Shown one piece after another: positions 35,309-46,748 of a stretch of DNA of 64,000 nucleotides. The notes under the pieces were generated by a model. That model was not told where the DNA came from and did no database searches. It saw nothing but the letters and a program-made list of their open reading frames with translations. This DNA comes from Numida meleagris (lineage: Eukaryota > Chordata > Aves > Galliformes > Numididae). How positions within the stretch are numbered: the stretch's first letter is position 1; every line of letters begins with the position of its first letter. Where the stretch lies: NCBI RefSeq assembly GCF_002078875.1, contig NC_034409.1:16558631-16622630 (forward strand), written 5' to 3'. The position numbers and the translations under genes were made by a program.

Positions 35309-35744
35309 AACCCTGCGGGACCTGCATGAAAGGCCTAGAGATGGCAGACCCAGTGCCCTGAAGATGCTACAGACAACATGGGCCTCCCCTCTTAGGATCC
35401 AAATTACAGACACCGACAATCGGGTAAGACCCCAAATTGGCAATGAAAATAACCTTCTGCTCCCTGCCCCTGAGAATCTAGAGCCCAGTACCTACAGGAT
35501 AGAATGGCTTTGAAAGGTGCAAGTAGGACCAAGGTGGTGTGGCCTACTTGCGCCTTGGGGGAGACTATTGGAGGCGGGAGGTTCGGTAGTCCCTCCAGTG
35601 ATTGGTACATGGCCTACTGACATCATGGTCAACACTCCGGTACATGGCCTACTGACATCGTGGTCAACACTCTTCATTGCTAAGGGGACCATCATCATGT
35701 CCTTATGGCAGATCAGGACCCCCCCCCTTTGGTACCTGATATAG
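35309..35744 (+). pseudogene. Integrase tail and dUTPase-like region
   Basis: In the third frame a coding signal continues from about 35300 to a TGA at 35511-35513 and then from 35517 to 35744. The second half has a GLLAPWGRLLEAGGSVVPPV-like block and an IAKGTIIMSLW-like block. These resemble dUTPase motifs of the type that bind the nucleotide and close the subunit. ERVL elements are known to carry a dUTPase after integrase, which fits. The evidence is motif resemblance only, and the region holds a stop and a 35-bp tandem duplication. Confidence 0.5.
35604..35673 (+). repeat. 35-bp tandem duplication in the dUTPase-like part
   Basis: GGTACATGGCCTACTGACAT and the 15 following bases occur twice in a row, at 35604-35638 and 35639-35673, differing only at a CATG/CGTG position and near the last base. 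A 35-bp period is not a multiple of three, so it changes the frame. Confidence 0.95.
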
Positions 35745-35911
35745 TTATGCAGCCACAGATATCTGGCCAAAGAGTGTGGTACAGATGGCCAGGACGTGCC
35801 CCAGTGCAAGCCGAAGTGTTGACCCCGGACAGGAATATGGCCTGTATCTTGCCATGGAAAGCAGACCTCTCCCTCTTGGTACCACTGAAACGCCTGTATT
35901 ACTCCCCGTGA
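35705..35911 (+). pseudogene. SH3-like segment at the end of pol
   Basis: The open stretch holds GQRVWYRWPGRAPVQAEVL followed by a short beta-rich end. The pattern of alternating hydrophobic strands resembles the C-terminal DNA-binding SH3-like domain of retroviral integrases. Here it lies after the dUTPase-like part, not directly after the integrase core. It might instead be a separate late-pol segment. This is inference from pattern only. Confidence 0.4.
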
Positions 35912-36243
35912 GTCTTCTGAGTCTCTAGGATCACCGGAAGGAGCGAAATGTCATCGGAGCGTTCCAGTGTCGCTGTGAGATCAAGCACGACACCCGGTGA
36001 TGGCCTATGTGGGACTGGTGGAGCATGAGATGGACCTGCACCAAACAACTGCATGTCTCCAGTAATGTCATCGAGCACTGGCCCATAAAACAACATGAAC
36101 CTCAGCCACGAACCGATCATCAATCGTCTCACATTGTGTCAACCTGCATCGCGATGGGCAATTGTATAATCGTCGTGGTGTGTTGGACCCCTGTATCAGG
36201 GAAGGCTCACCCTCCAGCTGACTCCTTCATTGGTTCATGCCAT
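35912..36243 (+). other. Provirus 3' region with no env
   Basis: Between the last pol segment and the purine tract there are only about 330 bp, with stops in every plausible frame, and I see no signal peptide, cleavage site or membrane segment. The open frame from 36007 runs on into the LTR and is probably chance. Confidence 0.75.
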
Positions 36244-36255
36244 GAAGGGGTGGAG
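36244..36255 (+). promoter_or_regulatory. Polypurine tract
   Basis: GAAGGGGTGGAG ends directly before the 3' LTR TG. A purine-rich tract at this place primes plus-strand synthesis in retroviruses. It is interrupted by a single T. Confidence 0.8.
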
Positions 36256-36554
36256 TGTATGGGAACTGCTGAGTCATGGCCTGAACCACTGATTGAGCAC
36301 CTGGAGGAAAGACCCAGTCAGCCCTGGGAGCACAGGTGAAGGCAATTCACCTGTGCAACCAGAAGGGGTGGAGCCAGGCTCTTAGGCCTCATTTAAGGGC
36401 TGACTGCCCCTGAGGAAGGATCTCTTCCTGGAGATCCCTCCTTGGTGGGAGCCTTTTCCTGCGAGCCCCAATCTTCTGATCCGGGTGAGCGCTGTATTTT
36501 CCTTCCACCTTTTGTAATGCTATTTCCATCGCATTAGTCCTGCTTATCGCTACA
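36256..36554 (+). repeat. 3' LTR of the provirus (type A)
   Basis: A 299-bp LTR identical to the 5' LTR apart from three T/C differences and one missing A. In every case the 3' LTR has CpG where the 5' LTR has TpG. Confidence 0.97.
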
Positions 36555-36559
36555 CCCCC
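36555..36559 (+). repeat. Target-site duplication, right copy
   Basis: CCCCC repeats the five bases found before the 5' LTR at 30605-30609. Confidence 0.7.
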
Positions 36560-39500
36560 CATCCCTTGTTCAGGCTGGTGGACCTGCTGTTCCCCTGTCA
36601 TAGACACAGATAGATCCAGAGGTAAATCCATGAGAGCTAATTATCTTTTAATTTCTGTCAAAAGTTTGTTTACATGTTTATATGTAAAAGCAATGGCTAG
36701 GAAAAAAATAAGAAACAAATGTGCTCTTTTCTAATGTTATATTCACTATATCAGCAGTATTTACATTATTTTTATCAGCTCTAATCTCTGTGTTTTAATG
36801 CATTTAAAAAAAAGGCTGCAAATGTAATTTTTGAATCAAGGATGTCACCACATGTAATGAATGAGTCCTATGGGACTGATCATAGACAATGCCCTGAGAG
36901 ACATTTAAACCACAGGAAGGACCCTGGTGTCCCTTTCCTTTATCTGGCCTATCCTCAGCCACTCCTGGAGGCATCCATAACAATTCCCTAGAAACAGTCA
37001 AGTCACAGGAACAGGCCTGATGTCACTTCCTCTGATTTGTCCTAGAACTGGAGCCAACTAAAACTGTAAATTACAGCTTTCTCTTTCCCTTCTTGAAGTT
37101 GTTAAGTAATGCAAGGCTTACTTGTATTTCCCATAAAATTGCACTGCTTAGGTAGATATAATTGTGAGAGGACTGACACATATAGGACAACAGTTTTATG
37201 GAAATATCCCATTAAATCTGATGCTTTTCTTTTTTATGTATGGACCACGAATGCCATTTCACCTCAGGGGATTTGCAAACCTTGGTCACTCTAATCTCTG
37301 CACAGGTGCAATGTGACACCGATTCTTAAATTTAGAAGTCAGGGATGCAGACATCTAAATCTGACTCAACCATCAACCACATTTATTTTTCTTTCATAAC
37401 TCAATTTTTTAAAAAAGATTAATAAAGATATGATCCTACATGTACAAGACTGAAGACATAAAAGAATCAAAGTTTTGACAAAAATAAACAAACTTGTAAG
37501 CAATTCATACAAAAACTTCATTTGAAATATCCTAGTGTGAATGAAGATTGGAAAGTTTTATTAGTTATCTTCTAGAGTAATAGGTTTAATGTAGTTTAAA
37601 AGAGAGGGAACAGAATAGTAGTTAGGAGTTTTCGAGCTCTCAGAGTGCCAAATTACAGTTTGTAAGTAGGCCCCATTGTGGCAAATAATCTTAAAAAAAA
37701 AATCAATAAATACAAAACAAAATGTCAGAACAGAAGCAGATAACAAAAGCTGAGTATTTGACGTGATATTGAGCAGACTCATATTGTGCGAAAAGCAGAT
37801 GATTTTGTTTGTATCCTACCATCTTGTATTCTTCAGCCTAAGACAATATTTGGAAAAACAGAATCCAGAAAGAGGATACGAAGAAATAAACACGTACTTT
37901 CTCATGTTTATGTCTACAAAGGCAAGTAGGCAAGCCAATCTTTTACTATACAAATTTGAAGAGTCTGAAACTATAATACTAAAGCTGAACTCTGTCATTC
38001 ATATCTGTTTAGAATAGTTATTAACACTGAAATATTTCCATTTGAGAGCCAATATTACAAGAGTAAATGTTGGGAACATGCACACACACAAAAAATGCCA
38101 TCACAATCAATGGTTGTGTGCATATAGAGATTATATGGGAGACGAGTTAAATTACTTTCAAAAAGTAATGCTGTCCTTGAACACTATTTTGTTCTGATGT
38201 TTCATGCAGCCAGAACTAGGTTGGTGGAGAGTTTGACAACTACACTTTGTAGTTCCCAACTGAAATAGCACTTGTAAACTCCTGTATTTAAATCCAGTTT
38301 CTGCTTTGCTTATGTTTTACACAGCATGAACTCCTGAAGTCTACTTCTATGGAGTTCTTAATTTAATGGAGTATGAATTCTCCTGAAGCGTTAAGGATTT
38401 AAACTACAATTATCACAGACAGAAGGCTGTTTTTCAAAATCCATTTTCCAATTGGCTGATTGGAATTTCAAAAGTAGTATTATCATATTCATGACTAAAT
38501 CCCCCATGGAGCATTTCTGCCATTGCTAGCCATAGCTTTATCAATCCAAATTTAAAGAACAGGGTTTTGTGTACTCATTAGGTACTTAAAATACAAGCAT
38601 TTTGGGGGCATATTTTCCCGCAGTATTGCCTTATTTTTTTTCCTGTGTATTTATCCCAAACACTTCCTGATGTTTTAGGGGGACTTACAACCACTTAGAT
38701 GTTGGCAGACAATACTGGTATAGATGTTAATTCTTGCTTTATCTCATAATCTCTTAATTCCTTTGTGTCAGTTGTCATGCTTTTCACAGAGGGTCACCAT
38801 CCCAATGACATTCACGGTAAACTTTGGAGAGTACAGAAGAAATAATCAAAACAACATCTGTCAAAACTTGTACAATATGCATTAAATCCCAGCTTCATTA
38901 GCATTTTTCCCTATGTTGCCTTTAGAACCAGAAAGTGACAATGTTTCTATCAGGCTCTGAACAGATGACAAAGAAACACAGACATCTATCAGCAAACTGC
39001 TGGCTCACAACAATATTTTTCACTAAAAAATTTATTTGAACTTATTTGAAATAGTATATTATTTTCTTGACCTAAGGAGATGAAGATCCACTACAGCTAA
39101 TAGGAGCACATCAGGTGCAATAAAGAAGGTGGTTTCCCTACACAGAAGAAATTAGAATTTCCAACTAATTTGGAAAAAAAAAATACATTCTTATTCGTGC
39201 TCATTAACTAACCAGAATTTAATTTACGTACCTTTGATTTAAACTACACTGTTAGCTATTTAGGATATGGAATTCCTCAAAGATTTTCTTTTTAACCCTT
39301 TTGACAGCTGCAGTATTTAATATCCAAATAATGAACAGCTCTTTCCTCAGTGGAGTTGAGGTTTTGTTGTCATTTCATAAAAGAATTAGATTTAATTAGA
39401 TACTAGCTGTAATGGGCTTTCCTTTATTAGTAAAGTGCCTGACAATGTGCTGTCTGGCAATGTATCCAGCCTTTAATAACTTTCACTATCAGTTTGTTAG

Positions 39501-41342
39501 CATCTCAAAAGACCCAATGTTCAACCAGACCCCTGTGTGCAATTCTGAAGAGATTTTCTTGTGTGACTGATAATTGCAAGACATGAAACAGAATTTCACA
39601 CATTTAGATGCAAACCACACTGCTCTGGTACCAGCTATGTAGAATATGAATAAGACTCCTTCTGTGACTGGGAACCAAAAGCAGACATTCTTGATGACAT
39701 TGACCTGTAGGTAACTGTGTCTCTTCAGCAGTTTGTGCGATCTTCTTCCTTTTCAAAAATGAAAACCCATTACTCCCCTGTAAGGCTCAGTTTACTGAAG
39801 TAGAAGCCCTGATGTAGAATGGTATCTAACATCATGTTTTCTATTTTCACAAGAAAATAACACAGAAATTAAGCCAGATCTATCTCTTCTGATCACATTT
39901 TGACTCTGGAAAGACAGATCTGTGGAGTACAGCTTTATACAGAAGCATTTAATTCTTGTTGTGTCACCTGAGCAGGCAGTACGATGCAGAAGCAGACTCC
40001 TTCTAAATAATCTTCATTCAAATATTTAGGGGCAGCTAAACCAGCTAAAGAATGCATAAAAAATATTCACACCTGTAACACCAGCTTTCTTAGCAAAGAT
40101 CATGGATGCCTCTATCAATTTAAAGTAAATTTCAGTATTATGTTCTACACATCTTTTTTCCTTTCTTTTTGTCCTCCTGAATTTTCAGAGAGGAATGAAA
40201 AATGTTCTTTTATCAGCTTCAGAAACTTGTTAAAAATTTATGTCCAATAGTTACCTGGTTCTACTGACAAAATTGCAAGCTTTAAATTCCCAAATTCTTT
40301 TCTCATTTCTGAGAGATTTAATTTTATAACCTAAGGAGATTACTGTACATATGAATGTCATAAAAAACCTAAAACAGAAACATGCTTGTTTTAATACGTA
40401 CATTTCTGGAGAAAACATCAACCGTGAAGGAATATCTGGGAATACATGCTTTTTTTTCCCAGTCATCCTATAGCAAGAACTTCATGACCTTGTACTCTCC
40501 AATTTTGACAGTTATCTCCTGCTTCACTGAAAAGTAATTTCAATCTAAAACACACTGCAGAAGTAGATTAAATGAATTCTATGTGCATAAGCATTAATTC
40601 AACTCTACAGACATTCAAAAATATGAAAATGATAATTAACAAAAAACTGAAGTGAAATCAGTAATGTAAATGCATTGTCTGTTGTGTTCTTTCAGGCTAT
40701 TTCCTGGTAAGACAAGGAAAATAACAAAATCCTGTTGTCTCTGCACAATATGCTGTCTTAGCTTATTCCGCAAAAAACTGAAAACAATCCCATCAGTTAC
40801 GTGTAGCTTTATGCTTAGATTCTCAGAAATATGTCTGAGTTTCTTTTCAAGTTCTGTTTCTTAAACCACTTTTCTACTCCTCAGTCATTGACTGTTCTGT
40901 CATGATTACCCTTCAGAAGCCCAGAAAGAACTGCTGCTGCTTACTCTATTTGAAGAAATCACATACCGTTCATGATAAACACAGACAACTTTAATAGTAG
41001 CAGATTTACATAATTTTTTATTTATGAGAGAATTTCTATGATCCTTTCAATTCCAGTTCAAGAGGTCACTGCTGAAATGGATAAGCCTTTTATATTGCTG
41101 CCTATCTTTCATGCTTTTGAATTTGTAATTGCAAAGCAATTATTTCTATCTTGACGAGCTATTTTCATGAAGCAGTTGTTTATCTATAACAATAATTACA
41201 AGCTTTGAGAGTCCAGTATATGGAATCCTCCTTTTAAAAAGTAAGATATGAAGGCAGAGAATTGTACACAATGTCAATGAAGATTATTTGTGAACTGGCT
41301 GTGGCTAATGGTGCACGAGACTAAAATTGTCTTCTGGGTTTG
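36560..41342. other. Unique AT-rich sequence, no gene seen
   Basis: About 4.8 kb. The stretch 36810-37070 is slightly GC-richer but not recognised. Small open frames (37763-38017 and 37561-37782) are chance length and overlap on opposite strands. Confidence 0.5.
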
Positions 41343-41811
41343 TGTCATGGTTTTATGATTTTTGGTTATCAGTATCCCATATCATAACATCATGTAGTGC
41401 ACTGGGAGTTAATGAGTTAATGCTCCAGTTCCGTGGATTGTGGATAGTTCTGGGTACATGTCCCAGAAGAGAAGGAGAACTACATCTCCCAGAGGACTTT
41501 TCGCTGTTCTGTTTCTGTTTTCTGTTCAGAGGGAACTGTAGTGAGCTGTAGTAAGAGTAAGGCCTTTTGGATTTTGGACACTCTCATTTTACTTGATTAA
41601 TTAGCGTCAATTTTAATTATATTGTGTTATCTTGCATTCTGATATCTTATTTAGTAAACTTATTTAGTAAATTAGTTTGTTTCTCCTCAGATCATTGCCG
41701 CTGTTTTGTTTTTAGGCCCATCTCCCTACCCTTTCCCGGAACATGAGTCCATGGGTCCCCCTGCCCCACTGGTCATGGAACCGGGCCAAAGCAGCCCATA
41801 AACCGCTGACA
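41343..41811 (+). repeat. Solo LTR, type B, with target duplication
   Basis: It begins TGTCATGGTTTTATG and ends CGCTGACA. It is flanked by a perfect mixed 5-bp duplication, GTTTG (41338-41342 and 41812-41816), which proves the ends. At 469 bp, it shares blocks throughout with 30080-30598 and 45588-46137. It carries a private 12-bp duplication (TTATTTAGTAAA twice, near 41647-41671). Confidence 0.92.
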
Positions 41812-42879
41812 GTTTGGAATAACATAATATAACATAGACTTCCCATAAGGGACTTTAAATATACATTCAAATGTATAGACATATATATACCGTGTTTTGA
41901 AAATATGAGGCAGAAACGATGTTTTCTGAGATATTATCTTCTGCATACATTTGTCCAGGAATGAATAGCAAGTAACATGAGTGCTCAAGAGCTCCAAATC
42001 CAAGGTGTAACATTCTTGAAACAAAAACTTTAAATAGACAAAAGTTCCTCTCTAAAGGAAAAGTGGGCTAAGTATATACGATCATTTAGCTAGGCACTCA
42101 GAATAGCAGCTGTAGCTGGATTTGGCCTGCTAAGATTATTCATCTGATATAAAGTATTCCATCTCCCTACGGAAATTCTGTACATCAAGATACTGATGAA
42201 GCCAAGCCTACTCTCTGCCATTTTCTTCCTAAAATGCCCTGATCCTTTTTCTCTTCCACATTATTAGAAAAGTCATCGACATTTGACCAAAATACATCTA
42301 CCCATTGCAATATTAATGGACATGATCCAGTTGTTGTAAAAGATATTCTTATTTTGAATATGTTATAAATTCATTCATCATTGTAACATGCAGGGAGAAA
42401 AGAAAAGACAGATACTGATAAAACTCCTGTGTAAATAACTGCCTTTTCATCCCAATCTAATACATGGACATCATAGTTCTAAGTCTCATAGCCAGTATAT
42501 TAAGATCACACTTTGCAACAAGTCTTTGAATTTTACTTCAGCTTGTGAAAAATTCTGAAGACCAGTGATAGTCTCCTATCAATCCACTAATGCAAGTTAT
42601 CATGAATCTGAAACATCATCTTGCTTTTCCCCTGAAATTCAACTCCCAGCAAGCACCTATTCATATCCCATATTTGTCTTCTAAAAAATTCAAATGCATT
42701 GTGGAAATTCCATTAGTAATAGGATTGTAATACTGTGAAATATGCTGCTCCAAGATCATAAAATATTCACAATTGCAATAAAAACCTCCGAATTAACTGA
42801 ATTTGTTATCTTATTTTTTAGAATAATTGGATATGAAGTGTGGCTGAGTGCTCAGAAAAGTGACCCTGGGCTTCTTCAC
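41812..42879. other. Unique AT-rich sequence, no gene seen
   Basis: No feature was recognised. Confidence 0.6.
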
Positions 42880-43215
42880 CATCATGAAGAATTTCTTTCT
42901 TACATCTAATCTAAACCTACTTTTTTTTTTTCTTTTTGGTTAAAACTGTTACTTCTTGTCCTGTAACATTCCCTGATCTCTCGCCATCTTTTCTGTAGGC
43001 CCCCTTTAAACATTGGAAGACCACATCTTTCTGTCTCTCCAAAACTTTATCTTCTCCAGGCTGAACAACTCCAACTCTCTCAGCCTTTCTTCAAAGGAGA
43101 GGTGTTCTAGATCTCTGATCATCTTCATGGCCCTCCTCTGGGCCTTTTCACAGCCCAGGATGCACTTGGCAATGTGGGCTGCAAGTGCACATTGCTGTCT
43201 CATTTTGAGTTATTC
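42880..43215 (-). mobile_element. CR1 LINE, ORF2 C-terminal fragment
   Basis: On the reverse strand, an EERLRELELFSLEKI-like tract and a KMIRDLEHLSF-like tract (about 43040-43140) match the CR1 ORF2 C-terminus. No 3' tail is seen at the left edge. A T-rich run near 42921-42937 has expanded inside the element. Confidence 0.82.
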
Positions 43216-44829
43216 ATCAACCAGAAATAGAAAAGCCATATAAGAAATAACGCAAGATTTTTCCTTCTAAACATTTGACATAGTAGATAGCATCACTTAT
43301 ACACTGATCAGATAATTATGAGTTGATTTGTAGTTTTAATGTTTGTTTCTATTTCATAGCCTCTCAAGTTTTACACAGATCTTTTTTTCCTCTAATAATT
43401 TTACAGTTTTACCTTGTTAAAAAGCATTTGATAACCAAATGATAAATCTTTCAAATAAAATGAAAAAGACCAGCTAGTGTCTCTGTGATATTTTAGGTAT
43501 GAAACTAAAATTTAAGATATCTATGTTAATATTTTGTCTTAAAATACTTAAAGTTTTATCTCAATCCTTAAAAATGCCTTTTATACAAAAATTAAAATTA
43601 ACTGTATAAAGGAAATAAATACATATATACACAGAAAGATTTTAGAAGTTGAGAAGAAAACATTAGACAACATGGACACATTTATTGACAAAGTATATGT
43701 TTTCACTTGATCAAAAATAGGTTTTCCTCCATTTTTTTTCATGCTACAAATATGGCAAAATTCAGCTTTTGTTCATAGTAGATAAAAACCCACATTTAAC
43801 TGCAATTTAAAAAATAAAAATCCATCTTTGGGAAGAAATTAAAATGTGTCTGTCCTTCTATGGGCTAGAGAAGAATACTGTGGTTTGGGTAGCAGGAAAT
43901 CCATTTTCAGCTTTCTGCTCTGTTTGAGGGAGGTAAAGTAAGAATTCAAACCTGATTATACTGATCAGAACCTAATGGCAAACTTCAGATCTTTTTTGGT
44001 AACTGTAATTCTACAAAAAAAACTTGTTATTCTAGTTCTGCAAAGTATCTTTCAATTCTTCATTGAACTGGAAAAACATCACAGGTGTTTTTGAGTTTGT
44101 ACTGAGACTTGTATTAGAGTCAGCACAAATTAATAACAACTAAAGTGAAAATATTTTCAGTAGCTCTATCCTAAAACCTCCAACTCTTCTGCAACTCAGT
44201 AATCAGTGTAATCAAGCAGCAACATCCGTAGTCCCATTCTTTATGATAAAAAACAAGCTTTTCCTTGGAAAACATCAAGAAAGTAGGAAGAAGGTTTTGA
44301 AAAATTTCACCTGGTTACAGTTGCTTAGGAAACCAGAAGCTCAGTGTTAACAGATACTCATCATAGAAATACAGCACTAGCTGATAAAGAGCAAAGTGGA
44401 CTCACACATTATTAAAAAATAAAATGCTTGGGTTATTGGCCAAGTATAATTCTTTGAGAAATTACTGCCAGTCAAGCAAAGCTTCAGAAATAATACAGTA
44501 GTAGTTTAGTGCTGTTATACTACCCCAGTAATACTGGGAGATGATATATTCAATTTCTTACCGATTTGAAAGTAAGCGAAAATAATGGCACTTAAGGTGT
44601 ACTTGGCAGACAAAACCATTTTTCCATTTCAGTGTTTGACAGAATGCATCCTGATAAAGTTCCAAAACAGAATACAATACAGATATGCTTGGAAGTTTTT
44701 GATTAATTATATTATCATATTTTAAGACTCTAAATCCATTATCTTAAATCAGAAGCATTGCCTATTTCCAAGTTAATGCCTCTTTTCCTGAATCTGTAGA
44801 ATAGCCATGCTGGTAAATAGATCAGAAGG
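43216..44829. other. Unique AT-rich sequence, no gene seen
   Basis: No feature was recognised. Confidence 0.6.
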
Positions 44830-45181
44830 GTCTTCAGCCTAGCGATGAGAGACTGAGAGGAGTCCTCATGGCAGCTGCAGCTCCTCACAAGAGAGCAGAG
44901 GGGCTGCACTGATCTCTGCTCTCTGGTGACAGCGACAGGACCTGAGGGAATGGCCATGTCAGGATAGGGTCAGACTGGATATCAGGGAAAGTTTCTGGAC
45001 CAGAAGGTGAACAGGCACTCAGACAGGACAATAGTTACATCCTCAAGCTGCTGAAGTCCAGAAAATGCTTGGACTAAGCTCTCAGATATAGGGTTTTAAA
45101 TTTGAGTGTTTTTATGCGGAGCCAGGAGTTCGACTCATCGATCCTTGTGGTTTCCTTCCAACCTGGGATATCCTATGATTC
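44830..45181 (+). mobile_element. CR1 LINE, 3' end, separate subtype
   Basis: The ORF2 end (GTCAGACTGGATATCAGGG, like the FRLDIR tract) is followed by a 3' UTR with GAGCCAGGAGTTCGACTCAT and TTCCAACCTGGGATATCC, then a CTATGATTC tail. The UTR differs from that of the copies at 2262 and 8385. Confidence 0.85.
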
Positions 45182-45587
45182 ATTGACTATTTTTATGCCC
45201 TCTTGAATTATTTAAAAGTACAAATGGAGAGAAGGAATAATACCTGCAAGGTAAACCTTTATTTAAAAGCAAGTAAATTATGATTCTTTAAAAGATGCTT
45301 CTCATAATGCAAAGAATAGGTAGTTAAAGTCAGTGTAAAAAGATGTCTGAAACATTGGTAGGGGACCTCTACCTGTAGACAAAGTGAAAATATTTGGTGT
45401 CCTTGTATGAAGCTTGTTTTGCATCTATACATCATGATTAGCTGCCACTGGGAACAATTTTGAGTCCTTTCATAAACACAAACACTTTCTCCTTCCTTGC
45501 AGTAGTCCTGTAAAAATTATAGTTCATTTTGTCCCAGAGCCATTTCTAGTGTTCCCTGCCTAAAACTTTGCTAGGATTATTTAGGAC
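45182..45587. other. Unique sequence, no gene seen
   Basis: No feature was recognised. Confidence 0.6.
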
Positions 45588-46137
45588 TGTTATGGTTTTA
45601 TTATTTTTTGTTAACAGTATTTCACATCATAACATCATGTAGTACACTGGGAGATAAAGAGTAAATGCTCCAGTTCTCTGGATTGTTGATATTTCAGGGT
45701 ACCCAGTTCTCAGGAGAGAAGAACTACATGTCCTAGAAGACTTTATGGTTCTGTTTCCATTTTTCATTTTGAGGGAGAGATAGAATTGCTCAGGAGTCAC
45801 AAGATCACCCCTTCTTTTTCTGCTCATCTCTGTGGTGCATGCTCCCTAGCCATCTCACCTTTAGCATTAGAGTAAGGCCTTTGGTTTTGAACACTCAATT
45901 TATTTATTAGCATCAACTTCAATTATATTGCATTATATTATATTGCATTATCTTGCATTCCGCTACCATATTTAGTAAATTAGTTTTCTCCCTTAGCTCA
46001 TTGCCTCTGTTTTGTTTTCAGGCTTATCTCCTTACCTTTTCCCTACCCTCTTGCCCCCTCTCCTAGGGCAGGGGTCCACAGATCCCCCTGTCCCCTTAGC
46101 CACAGAAGCAGGCCAAACTAGCCCCAAACAGCTGAAA
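45588..46137 (+). repeat. Solo LTR, type B, degraded
   Basis: It begins TGTTATGGTTTTATT and ends near AACAGCTGAAA, where the other copies have a terminal ACA. About 550 bp long, it is colinear with 41343-41811, including GTAGTACACTGGGAG and TTTAGTAAATTAG. No target duplication remains. A type A LTR on the opposite strand starts about 250 bp later. Confidence 0.85.
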
Positions 46138-46389
46138 AGTTTTATTGATTTTTTTTTTGTATAGTTTCTACCTCCCTATTAGGAGGCAAACTGCCTGATA
46201 GAATGTATAGTTCTCTGAATTTTAGTTACCTGTCCCCCTTCCTCTGCTTTGCTTTCTTTATGTTTTTTTTTTGTTGTTGCTGTTTTCACACTGATAGAAA
46301 GATATCAGAAGAAACTCAGGTGGGCTGGCTGGTCTGTTTTCAGAAATACATCCACATAGCATATCTACTCTTCACGCTTGTTCCGGTCA

Positions 46390-46748
46390 TGAAGAAGTGA
46401 AATTGCTTCCGACAGGATCTTGATAACATCGGGCAAAGTATTCACAGGTAGGCCAATAATCACATACAGAAAGTTCACGTACAGAAAGAAGAGTTGAATT
46501 CACCCAACTAGTAAAGGGGATCTCCAGCCATACAATGCTCCTTCCCAAAAAGCAGCACAAGTCCAGGAAATGCTCTCTCTTCAGTGGCTGGACCTTTTAT
46601 GAGCCCAGGGTGGCTCCACCCTGGATCCACTCCTTCCGGTCACCTGAGGAGCACAGGTGCAAACAATCTGCCTGTGCTCCCTGAGCCAGCCACACTCCTT
46701 CACCAGGTGCTCAGTCACCAGTAGTTGCTACCTAACCATTCTCCTACT
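46390..46748 (-). repeat. Solo LTR, type A
   Basis: On the reverse strand it starts near GTAGGAGAATGGTTAGG and contains GACTGAGCACCTGGTGAAGG, GGAGCACAGG and GGGTGGAGCCACC blocks shared with the proviral LTR and with 5591-5913. A CATAAAAGG TATA-like box lies about 147 bp in (forward 46593-46601). Its right-hand end has lost the perfect TGT, and no target duplication was found. Confidence 0.75.

Larger units (their letters stand above)
30610..36554 (+). mobile_element. ERVL-like endogenous retrovirus, both LTRs present, coding frames broken
   Basis: A 5945-bp provirus with 300-bp and 299-bp LTRs that begin TGTATGGG and end CTACA. It has a purine-rich tract before the 3' LTR and gag, protease, RT, RNase H, integrase and dUTPase-like segments in the usual order. 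There is no env. The integrase-plus-dUTPase layout and the gag type suggest the ERVL (class III) group, by family knowledge. The two LTRs differ by three substitutions and one single-base indel, so the insertion is younger than the CR1 and mariner copies around it. Frame changes and stops in gag, protease and pol make it replication-defective as it stands. Confidence 0.93.

Noticed and set aside
36007..36339. Possible env or accessory gene at the proviral 3' end
   Set aside because: It runs into the LTR, has no signal peptide or membrane segment, and overlaps a region where ERVL elements normally have no env.
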